Part shown: positions 45,470 through 54,905 of the stretch, piece by piece
How the letters are laid out: each line of letters opens with the position of its first letter
Numbering within the stretch: the first letter of the stretch is position 1
Assembly: GCA_003210775.1 (NCBI GenBank)
Contig: QCUI01000003.1
Location: 17,725 to 81,724, forward strand
Length of the DNA: 64,000 nucleotides
Source of the DNA: Synechococcus sp. AG-679-A04
GTDB taxonomy: Bacteria > Cyanobacteriota > Cyanobacteriia > PCC-6307 > Cyanobiaceae
Direction: 5' to 3'
The notes under the pieces: model-generated
The model's database searches: none
Told to the model about the DNA's origin: nothing
What the model saw: only the letters and a program-made list of their open reading frames with translations
Program-made: the position numbers and the translations under genes

Positions 45470-46594
45470 TCAGATTTGAGACTCTGTTGCTTCCTGCTTT
45501 GGTGTTGCGCGACGAAGGCTCGTCGGCCCAAGGGGATGATCGGCGTGTGGGTACGGATGATGTCCATGGTCATGGCTGTGATGGTCATGGTCATGGTCAT
45601 GGTCATGGTCATGGTCATGATGGTGCCCAGCGCCAACCGCAATCGGGATGGCGTCGGGTTGACAAACGCCCGTGCATTCGCGTTCGCAGAGTGCACAGGC
45701 TTCAGTCAGCCCTTCAACGTGGTGATGGTGGCTTGACTGGTCAAGCCCCACTTCCTGCTCAAAGCCCAGCACCTGAGCCCTGTATTTACAGAGAGAGCAG
45801 TTCATTGCCGCTTCTCCGCCCATCACCTCCTGAACCCGCTCCAGAAACGTGTCCAAAACGAAACTGTGATCTCCCAGATAGGACGCGTTGACAAAATCAA
45901 CTTCCGGATGATCGTCCGCAACCCGCTCTGTGTGTTCACGGATGCGGCTGACCAACACCCCTGAGAACAGAAAATAAGGAAACACGATGATGCGCTTGAA
46001 CCCAAGCTTCACCACATGACGCAGACCGGGTTCCACCAGTGGAAATGTGACGCCCGAATACACGGTTTCTCCCCATCCGAAACCAAAGCCTTCCACCAAC
46101 ATCCTGGTGACCTTGGCGACGTTGGAATTGGCATCAGGATCCGAAGAACCACGACCAACGACCACGAGCATGGTGTCGGAGAGATCAACCCCGGAGGTCT
46201 TATTGAGAGCCTCCTGAATGCGTGCCCCTGCCGCGGCGATCATCAACCTGTCCACACCCAGTTCACGGCCGTAATCAATCTCCAGTCCGGTTTCAGCGCT
46301 GTAGGTGTTGAGTACGGAAGGGATGTCGTTCTTGGCGTGTCCAGCGGCAAACAACATTGCCGGAACGGCAAGCACCTTCACGACCCCCTGCGCGCGCAGT
46401 CTTTCCAGGCCATCTCTCAGGATGGGACGTGCGAATTCAAGGAACCCGTATTCCACCGGCAATCCTGTCAGCCGCTCTTTGAGCCCGTTGGCCAGCCCCT
46501 CGAACTCGGCAACCGCCAGACGATTGCGGCTGCCATGACCACAGATCAGAACTCCATGTTTGGTTGCAGCAGGAGCAACGATCTGCTCGGTCAC
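45470..46594 (-). CDS. cbiX: CbiX-type sirohydrochlorin chelatase with His-rich tail
   Basis: A 374-residue long-form CbiX that inserts Co2+ (or Fe2+) into sirohydrochlorin. Catalytic His20 lies in ICGHGSR and His86 in FAAGHAKND; the second half has GRGSSDPDAN. The C-terminus carries Cys266/Cys269 (MNCSLC), a second cluster Cys300, Cys303, Cys307, Cys311, and a His/Asp-rich tract at about residues 323-345. In B. megaterium CbiX, a Cys cluster binds an Fe-S centre and His-rich tails can store metal; the same is inferred here. Confidence 0.93.
   Translation of the reverse strand: MTEQIVAPAATKHGVLICGHGSRNRLAVAEFEGLANGLKERLTGLPVEYGFLEFARPILRDGLERLRAQGVVKVLAVPAMLFAAGHAKNDIPSVLNTYSAETGLEIDYGRELGVDRLMIAAAGARIQEALNKTSGVDLSDTMLVVVGRGSSDPDANSNVAKVTRMLVEGFGFGWGETVYSGVTFPLVEPGLRHVVKLGFKRIIVFPYFLFSGVLVSRIREHTERVADDHPEVDFVNASYLGDHSFVLDTFLERVQEVMGGEAAMNCSLCKYRAQVLGFEQEVGLDQSSHHHHVEGLTEACALCERECTGVCQPDAIPIAVGAGHHHDHDHDHDHDHDHHSHDHGHHPYPHADHPLGPTSLRRATPKQEATESQI
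45583..45618 (+). repeat. Hexanucleotide tandem repeat within cbiX
   Basis: Six perfect copies of GGTCAT on the plus strand, encoding alternating His-Asp on the minus strand. The unit length keeps the frame, so copy-number changes would only alter the length of the His/Asp tract. Confidence 0.9.
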
Positions 46595-46644
46595 ACGTGC
46601 GGTGCATCTGTATCAAACCTATTCGCGGCCGTAAAACAAAGACC

Positions 46645-47886
46645 ATGAATCCGCTGGCGAGTAATGCAAAGACTCTTGGTTGCCTGACTCCTGGTCAGGA
46701 GCTGTTGAAGCAGCTGATGCTGCAACCGCTCGGATCAACACCCTTGCGGGTTTGCTCCGGAGGAAACACCAGTCGCTGCGCAGGCGATGGCTGCTGGACC
46801 GTGGACCTGCACCGACATCAGGAGGTCCGCTATTTGGAGGACTCCGGAGAAGTCGAGTTCGGCACAGGCCTAACGATGGCCAAGCTGCTACAGGTCTTAC
46901 GCGCTTCGGACCGCAGCATTCCCATTGGGCTCTCCGGTCTAACGGGAAGCGGCTTCATCCTCACGGGAGGGATGGGTCCCTTGAGCCGTTCACAAGGCCT
47001 TGCGCTGGACTCGATCACTGCAATCGAGGGGATCTGGGGCTCAGGTGAGTTCTTTGCCCTGTCGACGCCCCCAACAACGGATGATGTCCGCCGCTGGCGT
47101 GCCCTGTTGGGTGCCGCACCATTCCTGGCTGTGGTCACGCGCCTAAGGCTTCGCACCCAACGCCGACAATCACTGCGAGTGCGCCACGGGGTGATCACTC
47201 CATCGCAACTGCCAGAGCTGCTACAGATCGCGGAGAGCTGGCCAGAAACCTGCAGCCTGCAATGGAGTTGGGGCAACAGGTTGGAGATCTATGCGGTGGA
47301 CTGCAGCTCCGAGGAAACCACTCCCCAAACGCTGAAACAACTTGATCCAATCCTGGGAACAGATCAACAAGCTGCCATCCAGTCCTGCACGGATCAACTG
47401 GAGCTGCCGACCTTTGGCAGGCTCGCGTCAGAAACCGCTCCATCGATGCCGGTTCACAGCGAGGTGCTCGCTCGTCTCGGTCCAGCCTTGGGGCAAGAGG
47501 CCGGCCCGTTGATGCAGCTCCTGAGCTCGCGGATGCAGCAGAGGCCTCATGGTGAATGTCGCATCAGCGCTCAGCAGCTGGGGGGAGCAACAACGCGGAT
47601 CAACCGCGGGGCAACGTCATTCGTCCACCGTGGTTCTATCTGGAAACCCTGGATCACAGCGGCCTGGAAGCCAGGAGATCGAGCCGGGCGGCAACAAAGC
47701 CTTGCGTGGATGGATCAGGTGAGTGCCGACTTCAGCACGTCATGCCCTGGAGTCCATCTCGCTCAGTTGCATGACCATCTGCCCGGCCATCAAGGAGAAC
47801 TGATTGAGGCCTTCGGCGAGTGGTTGCCGGAGCTGCGTCAACTCAAGAGAGAACTGGATCCAAAGGGACGATTGCCACCGCTCTGA
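46645..47886 (+). CDS. FAD-binding oxidoreductase (PCMH/GlcE-like)
   Basis: A 413-residue oxidase with an FAD-binding type 4 domain: 'CSGGNTSRCAG' and 'GSGFILTGGMGPLSRSQGLALDSITAIEGIWGSGEFFALS' (FAD adenine and pyrophosphate contacts). The C-terminal part has no strong family mark. It may oxidise a 2-hydroxyacid, like GlcE-type subunits, but the substrate is not readable. It is head-to-head with cbiX (51 bases) and followed closely by a SulP gene. Confidence 0.78.
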   Translation: MNPLASNAKTLGCLTPGQELLKQLMLQPLGSTPLRVCSGGNTSRCAGDGCWTVDLHRHQEVRYLEDSGEVEFGTGLTMAKLLQVLRASDRSIPIGLSGLTGSGFILTGGMGPLSRSQGLALDSITAIEGIWGSGEFFALSTPPTTDDVRRWRALLGAAPFLAVVTRLRLRTQRRQSLRVRHGVITPSQLPELLQIAESWPETCSLQWSWGNRLEIYAVDCSSEETTPQTLKQLDPILGTDQQAAIQSCTDQLELPTFGRLASETAPSMPVHSEVLARLGPALGQEAGPLMQLLSSRMQQRPHGECRISAQQLGGATTRINRGATSFVHRGSIWKPWITAAWKPGDRAGRQQSLAWMDQVSADFSTSCPGVHLAQLHDHLPGHQGELIEAFGEWLPELRQLKRELDPKGRLPPL

Positions 47887-47916
47887 ACTACGGTCCCAGC
47901 ACTCAACAGATGATTG

Positions 47917-49497
47917 ATGGCCTCAGGATCCATGCCTCGGCAGTTGAATCTCGGCTTCGGCAATCCAAGCAAGGATCTGCTGTCCGGACTTGTGGTGGCC
48001 TTCGCCATGATTCCGGAGGCCATTGCGTTTTCCGGCATTGCCGGTGTCGATCCTCAGGTCGGCTTATTCGGAGCGTTTCTGCTCTCGATCACGATCGCCT
48101 TCTTCGGTGGTCGCTCGGCGATGATCACCTCCGCCACCGGCTCCACGGCTCTGCTGATGACCGGTCTGGTGGCAACCGGAGAGGCGCGCGGAGAAGGGCT
48201 GGGAGTGACCTACCTACTGGTTGCCGGTGTGGTCACAGGGATCCTGCAGATTCTCTGGGGTTGGTTGCGTCTGGCCTACCAGATGCGTTTCGTGCCTCTT
48301 GGCGTGCTCAGTGGCTTTGTGAACGCTCTGGCGTTGCTGATCTTCCAAGCACAGTTTCCTCAGCTAGGCATCAATCTGCATTTCGGCGAATCGGATGTGG
48401 CGGGCCATGTTCATGACCTGCTGCCTCACGGCAGTCAGATTCCAGTCATCTGGGGACTGGTGCTGCTCGGTCTGGTGATCATCTATGGATTACCACGGCT
48501 GACACGACTGGTGCCGTCACAACTGGTGGCCATCGTTGTTCTGACCGTGATCTCGATCAGTTTCAGCCTGGATATCCCCACCGTCAGCAGTCTCGGTGAC
48601 TTGCCAACTGGACTACCGATGCCGAGCTGGCCCTTCGGTTCGCCAGACAACCTCAAGGTTCCTTTCAGTCTCGAGACCCTGGGAATCGTTCTGCCGACGG
48701 CCCTGGCGATCTCACTCGTGGGTCTGATGGAGACCTTCCTGACCCAGGACATCCTCGATGAACGCACCGACAGCAACTCCAACAAGAACGTGGAAGCAAG
48801 AGGTCAGGGCATCGCCAACATCGTGTCTTCACTGTTTGGTGGGATGGCGGGCTGCGCCCTGGTGGGTCAGTCGGTGATGAACATCGACAATGGCGGGCGC
48901 ACCCGGCTCTCCACTCTCTTTTCAGGGGTCAGCCTGCTGGCCATGATTCTGCTGGGCCGGCAATGGCTCGAACAGATCCCCATGGCAGCACTGGTGGCTG
49001 TGATGATCAGCATCGCCGTGAGCACAGCTGATATCGCTGGGCTGCGCCGACTCCGCTCTATCCCGAAGAGCGATACGGCGGTGATGCTGATGACCTTCGC
49101 CGTCACCATGCTCACCACGCCGCACAATCTGGCGCTTGGAGTAATTGCAGGGGTCGCTCTGGCAGGAATCCTGTTCAGCCGCAAAGTGGCCAAGGTGATT
49201 CGTGTTGATGCTGTGGATGTGAATGAGGGGATGCGCCGCTACGTCGTGAGCGGGCAGTTGTTTTTCGTCAGCAAGATTTATTTTCTGCAGGGATTTGACG
49301 TTCATGAGCATCCCAGTCAGATCACAATTGATATGTCAGCAGCGCATATCTGGGATCAAAGCGGGGTGAGCGCACTCAACCAGGTGATTCGCAAGCTTGA
49401 GCAAGGTGGATCAACGGTCGAAGTCCTGGGATTGAACGAAGAAAGTCTCAATCTTTTCGAACGAATCGGGGCTCAACCAGATGGAGGACATGGCTGA
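47917..49497 (+). CDS. SulP-family anion transporter with STAS domain
   Basis: A 526-residue inner-membrane transporter. About ten to eleven helices begin with 'DLLSGLVVAFAMIPEAIAFSGIAGVDPQVGLFGAF' (SulP signature), and the C-terminal ~90 residues form a STAS domain ('YVVSGQLFFVSKIYFLQGF... ITIDMSAAHIWDQSGVSAL'). It could carry sulfate or, as for BicA, bicarbonate; the N-terminus is unlike BicA. The start lies at 47917 (or 47932). Confidence 0.9.
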   Translation: MASGSMPRQLNLGFGNPSKDLLSGLVVAFAMIPEAIAFSGIAGVDPQVGLFGAFLLSITIAFFGGRSAMITSATGSTALLMTGLVATGEARGEGLGVTYLLVAGVVTGILQILWGWLRLAYQMRFVPLGVLSGFVNALALLIFQAQFPQLGINLHFGESDVAGHVHDLLPHGSQIPVIWGLVLLGLVIIYGLPRLTRLVPSQLVAIVVLTVISISFSLDIPTVSSLGDLPTGLPMPSWPFGSPDNLKVPFSLETLGIVLPTALAISLVGLMETFLTQDILDERTDSNSNKNVEARGQGIANIVSSLFGGMAGCALVGQSVMNIDNGGRTRLSTLFSGVSLLAMILLGRQWLEQIPMAALVAVMISIAVSTADIAGLRRLRSIPKSDTAVMLMTFAVTMLTTPHNLALGVIAGVALAGILFSRKVAKVIRVDAVDVNEGMRRYVVSGQLFFVSKIYFLQGFDVHEHPSQITIDMSAAHIWDQSGVSALNQVIRKLEQGGSTVEVLGLNEESLNLFERIGAQPDGGHG

Positions 49498-49544
49498 ACA
49501 GGGAAGTCTTTAACGCTCTGATCTGAACTGATTGATCAACAGGT

Positions 49545-49889
49545 TCACTGGTGGCTGTAAAGCAGTCCCAAGCAGGACGTGAAATCGTTTCGCATCCCTT
49601 CCAATCGCTTTTCGATCTGCTTGTCGCTGGAATGCTCCTGGAGATAGCGTTCGGTCACATCGTTGCCGATGCTCATCACCAGGCAAAGAGTCTGAAGATC
49701 GTCGGTATCAACAGCACGTTGCTTAGCCCCCTCAAGCATCACGTTGAGCAAGGCCATCTTGTTGTTGTATGCCTGTCGGTCTCCGAGCTGCCAGCTCAAA
49801 GCCGGAGAGCCAACCAAAGACAGTACAAACGCCATGACAACGAAGGATCCCGGCCGGAACCGAGACATTTTTTGGCACTTGAACAACAT
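49545..49889 (-). CDS. Small exported protein
   Basis: A 114-residue protein whose first 32 residues form a signal peptide (SFVVMAFVLSLVGSPALS|W). The mature part is helical, with Cys residues in 'TLCLVMSIG' and 'FTSCLGLLY' that may form a disulfide. No family recognised. An alternative start is the Met eight codons on (49868). Confidence 0.6.
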   Translation of the reverse strand: MLFKCQKMSRFRPGSFVVMAFVLSLVGSPALSWQLGDRQAYNNKMALLNVMLEGAKQRAVDTDDLQTLCLVMSIGNDVTERYLQEHSSDKQIEKRLEGMRNDFTSCLGLLYSHQ

Positions 49890-49981
49890 GCGTAGACATT
49901 AGAGATTCCTGCCAAGGTCAGCAGACATCCGTCTCCAACCTCTCGAAGTTCTGACAAAATTGACCTTCAAGGACCACTCGT

Positions 49982-51034
49982 ATGACGAAGCGTCGCTCAC
50001 TGATCTCTCTTCTCTCCGCATGCCTGGCCATTTCAGCCTGCGCAACCCTCGGAGACGGCGAGGCCTCCAGGGTGGATGTGATTCGCAACAGGGGAGAACT
50101 GCGGTGCGGCGTCAGCGGAAAGATCCCAGGATTCAGCTTCCTCAAGAGAGATGGCAGCTATGCGGGCCTTGATGTGGATCTATGCAAGGCCTTCGCGGCA
50201 GCGATCATCGGTGACCCCAGCAAAGTGCAATACAGGCCGCTCACAGCACCGGAACGATTCACAGCGCTGAAAACTGGAGAGATCGATCTTCTTTCACGCA
50301 ACACAACGTTCAACCTCAGTAGAGATGCTTCAGGTGGAAACGGCGTGAGCTTCGCGCCAGTCGTTTTCCACGATGGGCAAGGGTTATTGGTGAAGCGCAA
50401 CAGCGGAATTCGCAGCCTGAAAGGCCTCAAAGGTCAGTCGATCTGTGTTGGCTCAGGTACCACGACCGAACAGAATTTGAATGATGCGTTTCAGTCACTC
50501 GGGCTCCCATACAAGCCGATTAAATATCAGGATCTCAACCAAGTGGTTGCTGGTTATCTCCAGGGGCGTTGCCAAGCAATGACCTCAGACCGATCCCAAC
50601 TGGCATCAGCACGCTCAGGATTTGAGCGACCTGAGGAGCATGAAATCCTTGACGATGTTCTCAGCAAAGAACCTCTGGCGCCCCTGTCTTCCGGTGGTGA
50701 TCAACAATTCTCAGATGCCATGCGCTGGTCGGTTTACGCACTGATCACTGCAGAGGAGCTTGGAATCACCCAGGCCAATGTGGACGACAAGTTGAAAGAG
50801 GCTCAGGAGAATCCTGATCTCACGAAATTGAGGCGTTTTCTTGGAGTTGAAGGCGATCTAGGCAGCAAGCTGGGCCTCAGCAATGATTTCGTGGTGAACG
50901 TGATCAGGGCCACCGGAAACTACGGAGAGATTTACAACCGACATCTGGGACCAGACAGCGTCGTTCCGATCCCACGCGGCCTCAACCAGTTGCATCGCAG
51001 TGGAGGAGTCATCACCGCTCCACCGTTCCAATAA
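49982..51034 (+). CDS. Amino-acid ABC transporter substrate-binding lipoprotein
   Basis: A 350-residue periplasmic binding protein of the general L-amino acid (AapJ/NatF) family. MTKRRSLISLLSACLAISAC is a lipoprotein signal with lipobox LAISAC, so it is membrane anchored. Family motifs are 'LRCGVSGKIPGFSFL', 'YAGLDVDLCKAFAAAI' and 'AMTSDRSQLAS'. It is the first gene of a five-gene rightward operon with two permeases and an ATPase. Confidence 0.93.
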   Translation: MTKRRSLISLLSACLAISACATLGDGEASRVDVIRNRGELRCGVSGKIPGFSFLKRDGSYAGLDVDLCKAFAAAIIGDPSKVQYRPLTAPERFTALKTGEIDLLSRNTTFNLSRDASGGNGVSFAPVVFHDGQGLLVKRNSGIRSLKGLKGQSICVGSGTTTEQNLNDAFQSLGLPYKPIKYQDLNQVVAGYLQGRCQAMTSDRSQLASARSGFERPEEHEILDDVLSKEPLAPLSSGGDQQFSDAMRWSVYALITAEELGITQANVDDKLKEAQENPDLTKLRRFLGVEGDLGSKLGLSNDFVVNVIRATGNYGEIYNRHLGPDSVVPIPRGLNQLHRSGGVITAPPFQ

Positions 51035-51058
51035 ATACTTTCCAATAAATACGTTCCA

Positions 51059-51958
51059 ATGAAACGGAAACGCCTCCGATGGCTTGAGATCGTCCTCGCA
51101 GGACTGGTTCTCACTCTTGTGGGAATTCTGGTCAACAACCTGGCGGTGAATCTGATCCGCACGGAATTGGGACTGAGCTTCAAATGGCTCTGGCAGCCTG
51201 CAGGATTCGCCCTGAGCGAACACACACTTCCCTATCAACCGGGTGACAGCACAGCCTGGGCTTTGCTGGTGAGCTGGCTCAACAGTCTCCGGGTCATCGC
51301 TTGCAGCATCGTGCTGGCCACGGTGTTGGGTGTTGGGGCAGGGGCGGCCAGACGCAGCCTCAATCCCCTGCTCCGTCAGCTAGCCGGCTTGTACGTGGGA
51401 TTAATCCGCCAGATCCCCTTGCTGCTGCAGCTTCTCTTCTGGTATTTCGTAGCTTTTCTTGGCCTGCCGTCCGAACCGATGGCTCCCGTCGGCACGCTCG
51501 TCAGCCTCTCGAATCAGGGTATCGCCATTCTTGGCCTGAACCTGAGCGTGGAGTTCTCCGCGGTTCTGGTGGGTCTGAGCGTCTTCACCGGTGCTGCGAT
51601 CGCAGAGGTGGTTCGCGGTGGACTCGACTCCGTTCCTAAGGGTCAGTGGGAAGCATTCCGCAGCCTGGGTATTGGCGAAACCCTTGGAATGAGAAAAGTG
51701 GTGTTACCACAGGCTTTGCCGGCGATTCTTCCGGCCCTGAGCAGTCAGTATTTAAATCTGGCCAAAAACAGCACCTTGGCCATCGCCGTTGGCTTCGCTG
51801 ATCTGTACGCGGTCAGTGATACAGCGATTACCCAGACCGGAAGAGCCATCGAGGGATTCCTGATCCTCTTGCTGAGCTTTCTCGCACTGAATCTTCTCAT
51901 TAATGGAGGCATGCAGGTGCTGAATCGAATCGTGGTTCGTCCGGCACAACGCACCTAG
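51059..51958 (+). CDS. Amino-acid ABC transporter permease (AapQ/NatG-like)
   Basis: A 299-residue inner-membrane permease. It has an N-terminal helix, a periplasmic segment, then five helices; the cytoplasmic coupling loop is 'EVVRGGLDSVPKGQWEAFRSLGIGETLGMRKVVLPQALPAILPAL' (EAA motif). It pairs with the second permease at 52483 to form the channel. Confidence 0.93.
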   Translation: MKRKRLRWLEIVLAGLVLTLVGILVNNLAVNLIRTELGLSFKWLWQPAGFALSEHTLPYQPGDSTAWALLVSWLNSLRVIACSIVLATVLGVGAGAARRSLNPLLRQLAGLYVGLIRQIPLLLQLLFWYFVAFLGLPSEPMAPVGTLVSLSNQGIAILGLNLSVEFSAVLVGLSVFTGAAIAEVVRGGLDSVPKGQWEAFRSLGIGETLGMRKVVLPQALPAILPALSSQYLNLAKNSTLAIAVGFADLYAVSDTAITQTGRAIEGFLILLLSFLALNLLINGGMQVLNRIVVRPAQRT

Positions 51959-51982
51959 CATCGATTCGATACTCCTGAGCCC

Positions 51983-52483
51983 ATGAATTCCCGTCGCATC
52001 GCTGCGGTGCTGCTGGTCATCGCCGCAATCGCTGCGATCCTGCTGCCCTTTGTTTCCGCAACTCTTCTCACAATCGGAATTGGTGGGATCGCATTTGCAG
52101 CCGGAATCGGGCAATTTTTGCGTCTTGGCGATGCAAGCAACAGTCAGGGCAAGCTGTTCCGTGTTCTCTCAGGACTGCTTTACATCGGTGGCGCAATCTT
52201 CATCCTGATTGATCCCATCGACAGTGAAGTCAGCCTCACTCTGTTCGCAGGCATCCTGCTGCTGGTTGAAGGTGTCATGGAGCTTGCCTCAGGAGCCAGT
52301 GCATCCGGTCCAGCCGGCGGCTTGAGCATTGTTGATGGCATACTCACCTCCTTAATTGGGGTTCTGCTGGTGGTGGAGTGGCCTTTCGACAGCCTCTGGG
52401 CCCTGGGGACTCTGTTCGGAGTCGCTTTGTTTACGTCAGCTCTCAAACTGTTCAGCTCACCAGCGGAGCAGCCCGGGAATTGA
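51983..52483 (+). CDS. DUF308/HdeD-like membrane protein
   Basis: A 166-residue protein with five to six closely spaced membrane helices and a short loop after each ('LFAGILLLVEGVMELASG', 'GVLLVVEWPFDSLWALGTLFGVALF'), fitting the DUF308/HdeD acid-resistance family. It lies within an amino-acid ABC operon, its TGA overlapping the ATG of the second permease, so translation appears coupled. A role in transport is not established. Confidence 0.8.
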   Translation: MNSRRIAAVLLVIAAIAAILLPFVSATLLTIGIGGIAFAAGIGQFLRLGDASNSQGKLFRVLSGLLYIGGAIFILIDPIDSEVSLTLFAGILLLVEGVMELASGASASGPAGGLSIVDGILTSLIGVLLVVEWPFDSLWALGTLFGVALFTSALKLFSSPAEQPGN

Positions 52484-53523
52484 TGACCGGGTCACGGACT
52501 GCGTATCGGAAACGACTTCTCCAGGCCAGACGTCATCCACTGCAGACACTGCTCAGCCTGGTGATCCTGGCCGTGATCGCTTGGGTCATCTGGTCCACGG
52601 CGACCTGGCTGTTTTTTGGTGCTAAGTGGTCTGTTGTCACGGAAAATCTTCCGCTGTTCGCCGTTGGGTCCTATCCGGAGAACGAGCGCTGGAGACCTTG
52701 TCTTTGGCTTGGATTGTTGTGCCTGATGACGGCGATCACTCTGCTTCAGCCTCTTGTTTCAGTGCGCTGGCGCATCAGTGGTCTGGCTCTGTCGTGGTGC
52801 TGGCTTGCCATGCTCCCCATCGGCCTATTGCTGCTAGCAGGCGGAGCAGGATTGCAGACAGTGAGCTCGAGGGACTGGGGGGGGCTGACACTGACAGTCC
52901 TACTCACTTGCTTCAGCGGGCTACTGGCTCTGCCATTAGGAATCCTGCTAGCGCTTGGACGCAGAAGCAAGCTGACGCTGCCACGCCATCTCTGTCGCCT
53001 CTATATCGACGGGATGAGAGCCGTGCCATTGATTGCAGTGCTTTTTTTTGGGCAGCTGCTTCTTCCACTGTTTCTGCCGGTCGGAATCGAAATCAACCGA
53101 GTGCTCAGAGCCGTCGTGGCCTTCGCGCTCTTCGCGGCGGCCTATATCGCCGAAGATGTCCGCGGGGGCTTACAGGCCATTCCCGGCACGCAGCTCGAAG
53201 CAGCAGCCGCACTTGGGTTGGGTCCATGGCAAATCCAACAGCTGGTGGTTCTTCCTCAAGCACTGCGTGTAGCGGTGCCAGCCCTCACCAATCAAGCCAT
53301 TGGCCTGCTCCAGAACACCAGCTTGATGGCCATTCTTGGGCTTGTGGAACTGCTTGGAATCAGCCGCAGCCTGCTAGCTAATCCTGCCTATATAGGCCGA
53401 CACCTAGAGACCTACATCTGGCTCGCAGGGCTGTACTGGCTGGTGTGCACTGCCATGGCTCTTATGGCTCGCCAGCTTGAACGTCAGGGACCCTCTGCCT
53501 CCACCTCAGCCATTCCTTCATGA
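52483..53523 (+). CDS. Amino-acid ABC transporter permease (AapM/NatH-like)
   Basis: A 346-residue second permease. The EAA coupling loop reads 'EDVRGGLQAIPGTQLEAAAALGLGPWQIQQLVVLPQALRVAVPALTNQ'. Longer than the first permease through an N-terminal helical extension, as in the AapM/NatH subfamily. The start is set by the TGATG overlap with DUF308. The ATPase start overlaps its stop (ATGA). Confidence 0.93.
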   Translation: MTGSRTAYRKRLLQARRHPLQTLLSLVILAVIAWVIWSTATWLFFGAKWSVVTENLPLFAVGSYPENERWRPCLWLGLLCLMTAITLLQPLVSVRWRISGLALSWCWLAMLPIGLLLLAGGAGLQTVSSRDWGGLTLTVLLTCFSGLLALPLGILLALGRRSKLTLPRHLCRLYIDGMRAVPLIAVLFFGQLLLPLFLPVGIEINRVLRAVVAFALFAAAYIAEDVRGGLQAIPGTQLEAAAALGLGPWQIQQLVVLPQALRVAVPALTNQAIGLLQNTSLMAILGLVELLGISRSLLANPAYIGRHLETYIWLAGLYWLVCTAMALMARQLERQGPSASTSAIPS

Positions 53524-54263
53524 CCATCGCCGTCAGAGCCGAGTCCATCACCAAGACCTTCAACGGTTCACAGAAAGCGCTCGACCAGGTGAACCTCAGC
53601 GTCAACCATGGCGAAGTCCTGGTGGTGATGGGGCCATCCGGTTCCGGCAAGAGCACGCTGATTCGCACTTTCAACGGGCTTGAAGCCATCGATGCCGGAC
53701 AGCTGGAGATCGTCGGCATTCCTCTGGATACGGATCAGGATGAACGACAGATCCGGCGGATCCGCCGTCGTGTCGGAATGGTGTTCCAGCAATTCAACCT
53801 GTTCCCGCACCTCTCGATCCTCGACAACATCACGCTGGCGCCGATCCGTGTGAGGAAGATCAACAAAGCCAATGCAGAAGAACGGGCTCACGGCCTTTTG
53901 GCACAGATGGGCATCGCCGATCAGGCCCTGAAATATCCCTCTGAACTCAGCGGAGGGCAGCAACAAAGGGTGGCCATTGCCAGAGCACTGGCCATGGACC
54001 CCGAGCTGATGCTGTTTGACGAGCCCACCAGTGCCCTGGATCCAGAACGGGTCAAGGAGGTGCTGGATGCCATGCGAAGACTGGCAGCCGATGGCATGAC
54101 CATGATCGTTGTGACCCATGAGCTCGGGTTCGCGCGTGAAGTCGCCGACCGGGTCTTGTTCATGGATGCAGGGCGGGTCGTCGAATTGACGGACTCATCC
54201 ACATTCTTCACGCAGGCGAAGGAAGAACGCAGCAGGCGGTTCCTCAATCAAATGGCGCACTAA
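53520..54263 (+). CDS. Amino-acid ABC transporter ATP-binding protein
   Basis: A 247-residue ATPase of the polar amino-acid class: Walker A GPSGSGKST (about residues 37-45), Q-loop 'VFQQFNLFPHLS', signature 'LSGGQQQRVAIARAL', Walker B 'LMLFDEPTSALDPE', H-loop 'VTHELGF'. It completes the importer (binding lipoprotein, two permeases, ATPase). Its ATG overlaps the previous stop. Confidence 0.95.
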   Translation: MTIAVRAESITKTFNGSQKALDQVNLSVNHGEVLVVMGPSGSGKSTLIRTFNGLEAIDAGQLEIVGIPLDTDQDERQIRRIRRRVGMVFQQFNLFPHLSILDNITLAPIRVRKINKANAEERAHGLLAQMGIADQALKYPSELSGGQQQRVAIARALAMDPELMLFDEPTSALDPERVKEVLDAMRRLAADGMTMIVVTHELGFAREVADRVLFMDAGRVVELTDSSTFFTQAKEERSRRFLNQMAH

Positions 54264-54398
54264 TCAGAATGCGAACCGCAGAAACCTGTTTTTTGGCAAG
54301 GATCTGGCCATGGTGAGGACGTTTGAGGGCGTGACTGGATGAGCGCTCCATGCAGACAAGCGCTCGAACTGTCGGCTCACCCTTACCCCTAATGCGAT

Positions 54399-54905
54399 AT
54401 GGACCAACGCGAACGGGTTCAGCAGCTTTGCGAGGCCCATGCCGAAGATCTCCGCAGCCTTGCCCTCAACGTTGGCAAACATCACCAGTGGGATTTAACC
54501 CTGCCCGTAGCAGTGATCGATGCCCGTGCCGATCGAAAACGATTCCATGTCACCGCGGTGGGAACGATCGGCAATGTTGTCCGGGTCTCCACGACCATCG
54601 ACCATCCACTGATGCAACAACTGTTCGAACTGATCCAGACCAGGAGTGATGACTCCGCTTTGAAGTTGATGCTCAGCAATGCTGACAACGGAGAGGAGTT
54701 TGCGGCCGTGTTCGAGACCTATCGCGAAGAGCGCAGCGGTGGAGCACCTCTGTGGAGCGCATCGGATGCAGCGTCATTCGTCGTTAAATCCAAGGAAGCA
54801 TTCGACGACCGAGAACTTGCAATCGTTGCCCTGCTGCCTAGTGATCCGCATGACGTCGTGACGTTTGGCATCCCGCTTCGCTACTACGGGATTGAAACAA
54901 CCTGA
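54399..54905 (+). CDS. Conserved hypothetical protein
   Basis: A 168-residue soluble protein, mixed alpha/beta, beginning MDQRERVQQLCEAHAEDLRSLAL and ending 'VTFGIPLRYYGIETT'. No motif or family recognised. Its last 22 bases overlap the convergent gene that follows. About 135 bases of spacer separate it from the ABC operon. Confidence 0.6.
   Translation: MDQRERVQQLCEAHAEDLRSLALNVGKHHQWDLTLPVAVIDARADRKRFHVTAVGTIGNVVRVSTTIDHPLMQQLFELIQTRSDDSALKLMLSNADNGEEFAAVFETYREERSGGAPLWSASDAASFVVKSKEAFDDRELAIVALLPSDPHDVVTFGIPLRYYGIETT

Noticed and set aside
45442..45891. Plus-strand frame through the His-Asp repeat (HGHGHGHG)
   Set aside because: Produced by the complementary repeat in cbiX; neighbouring codons are not gene-like.
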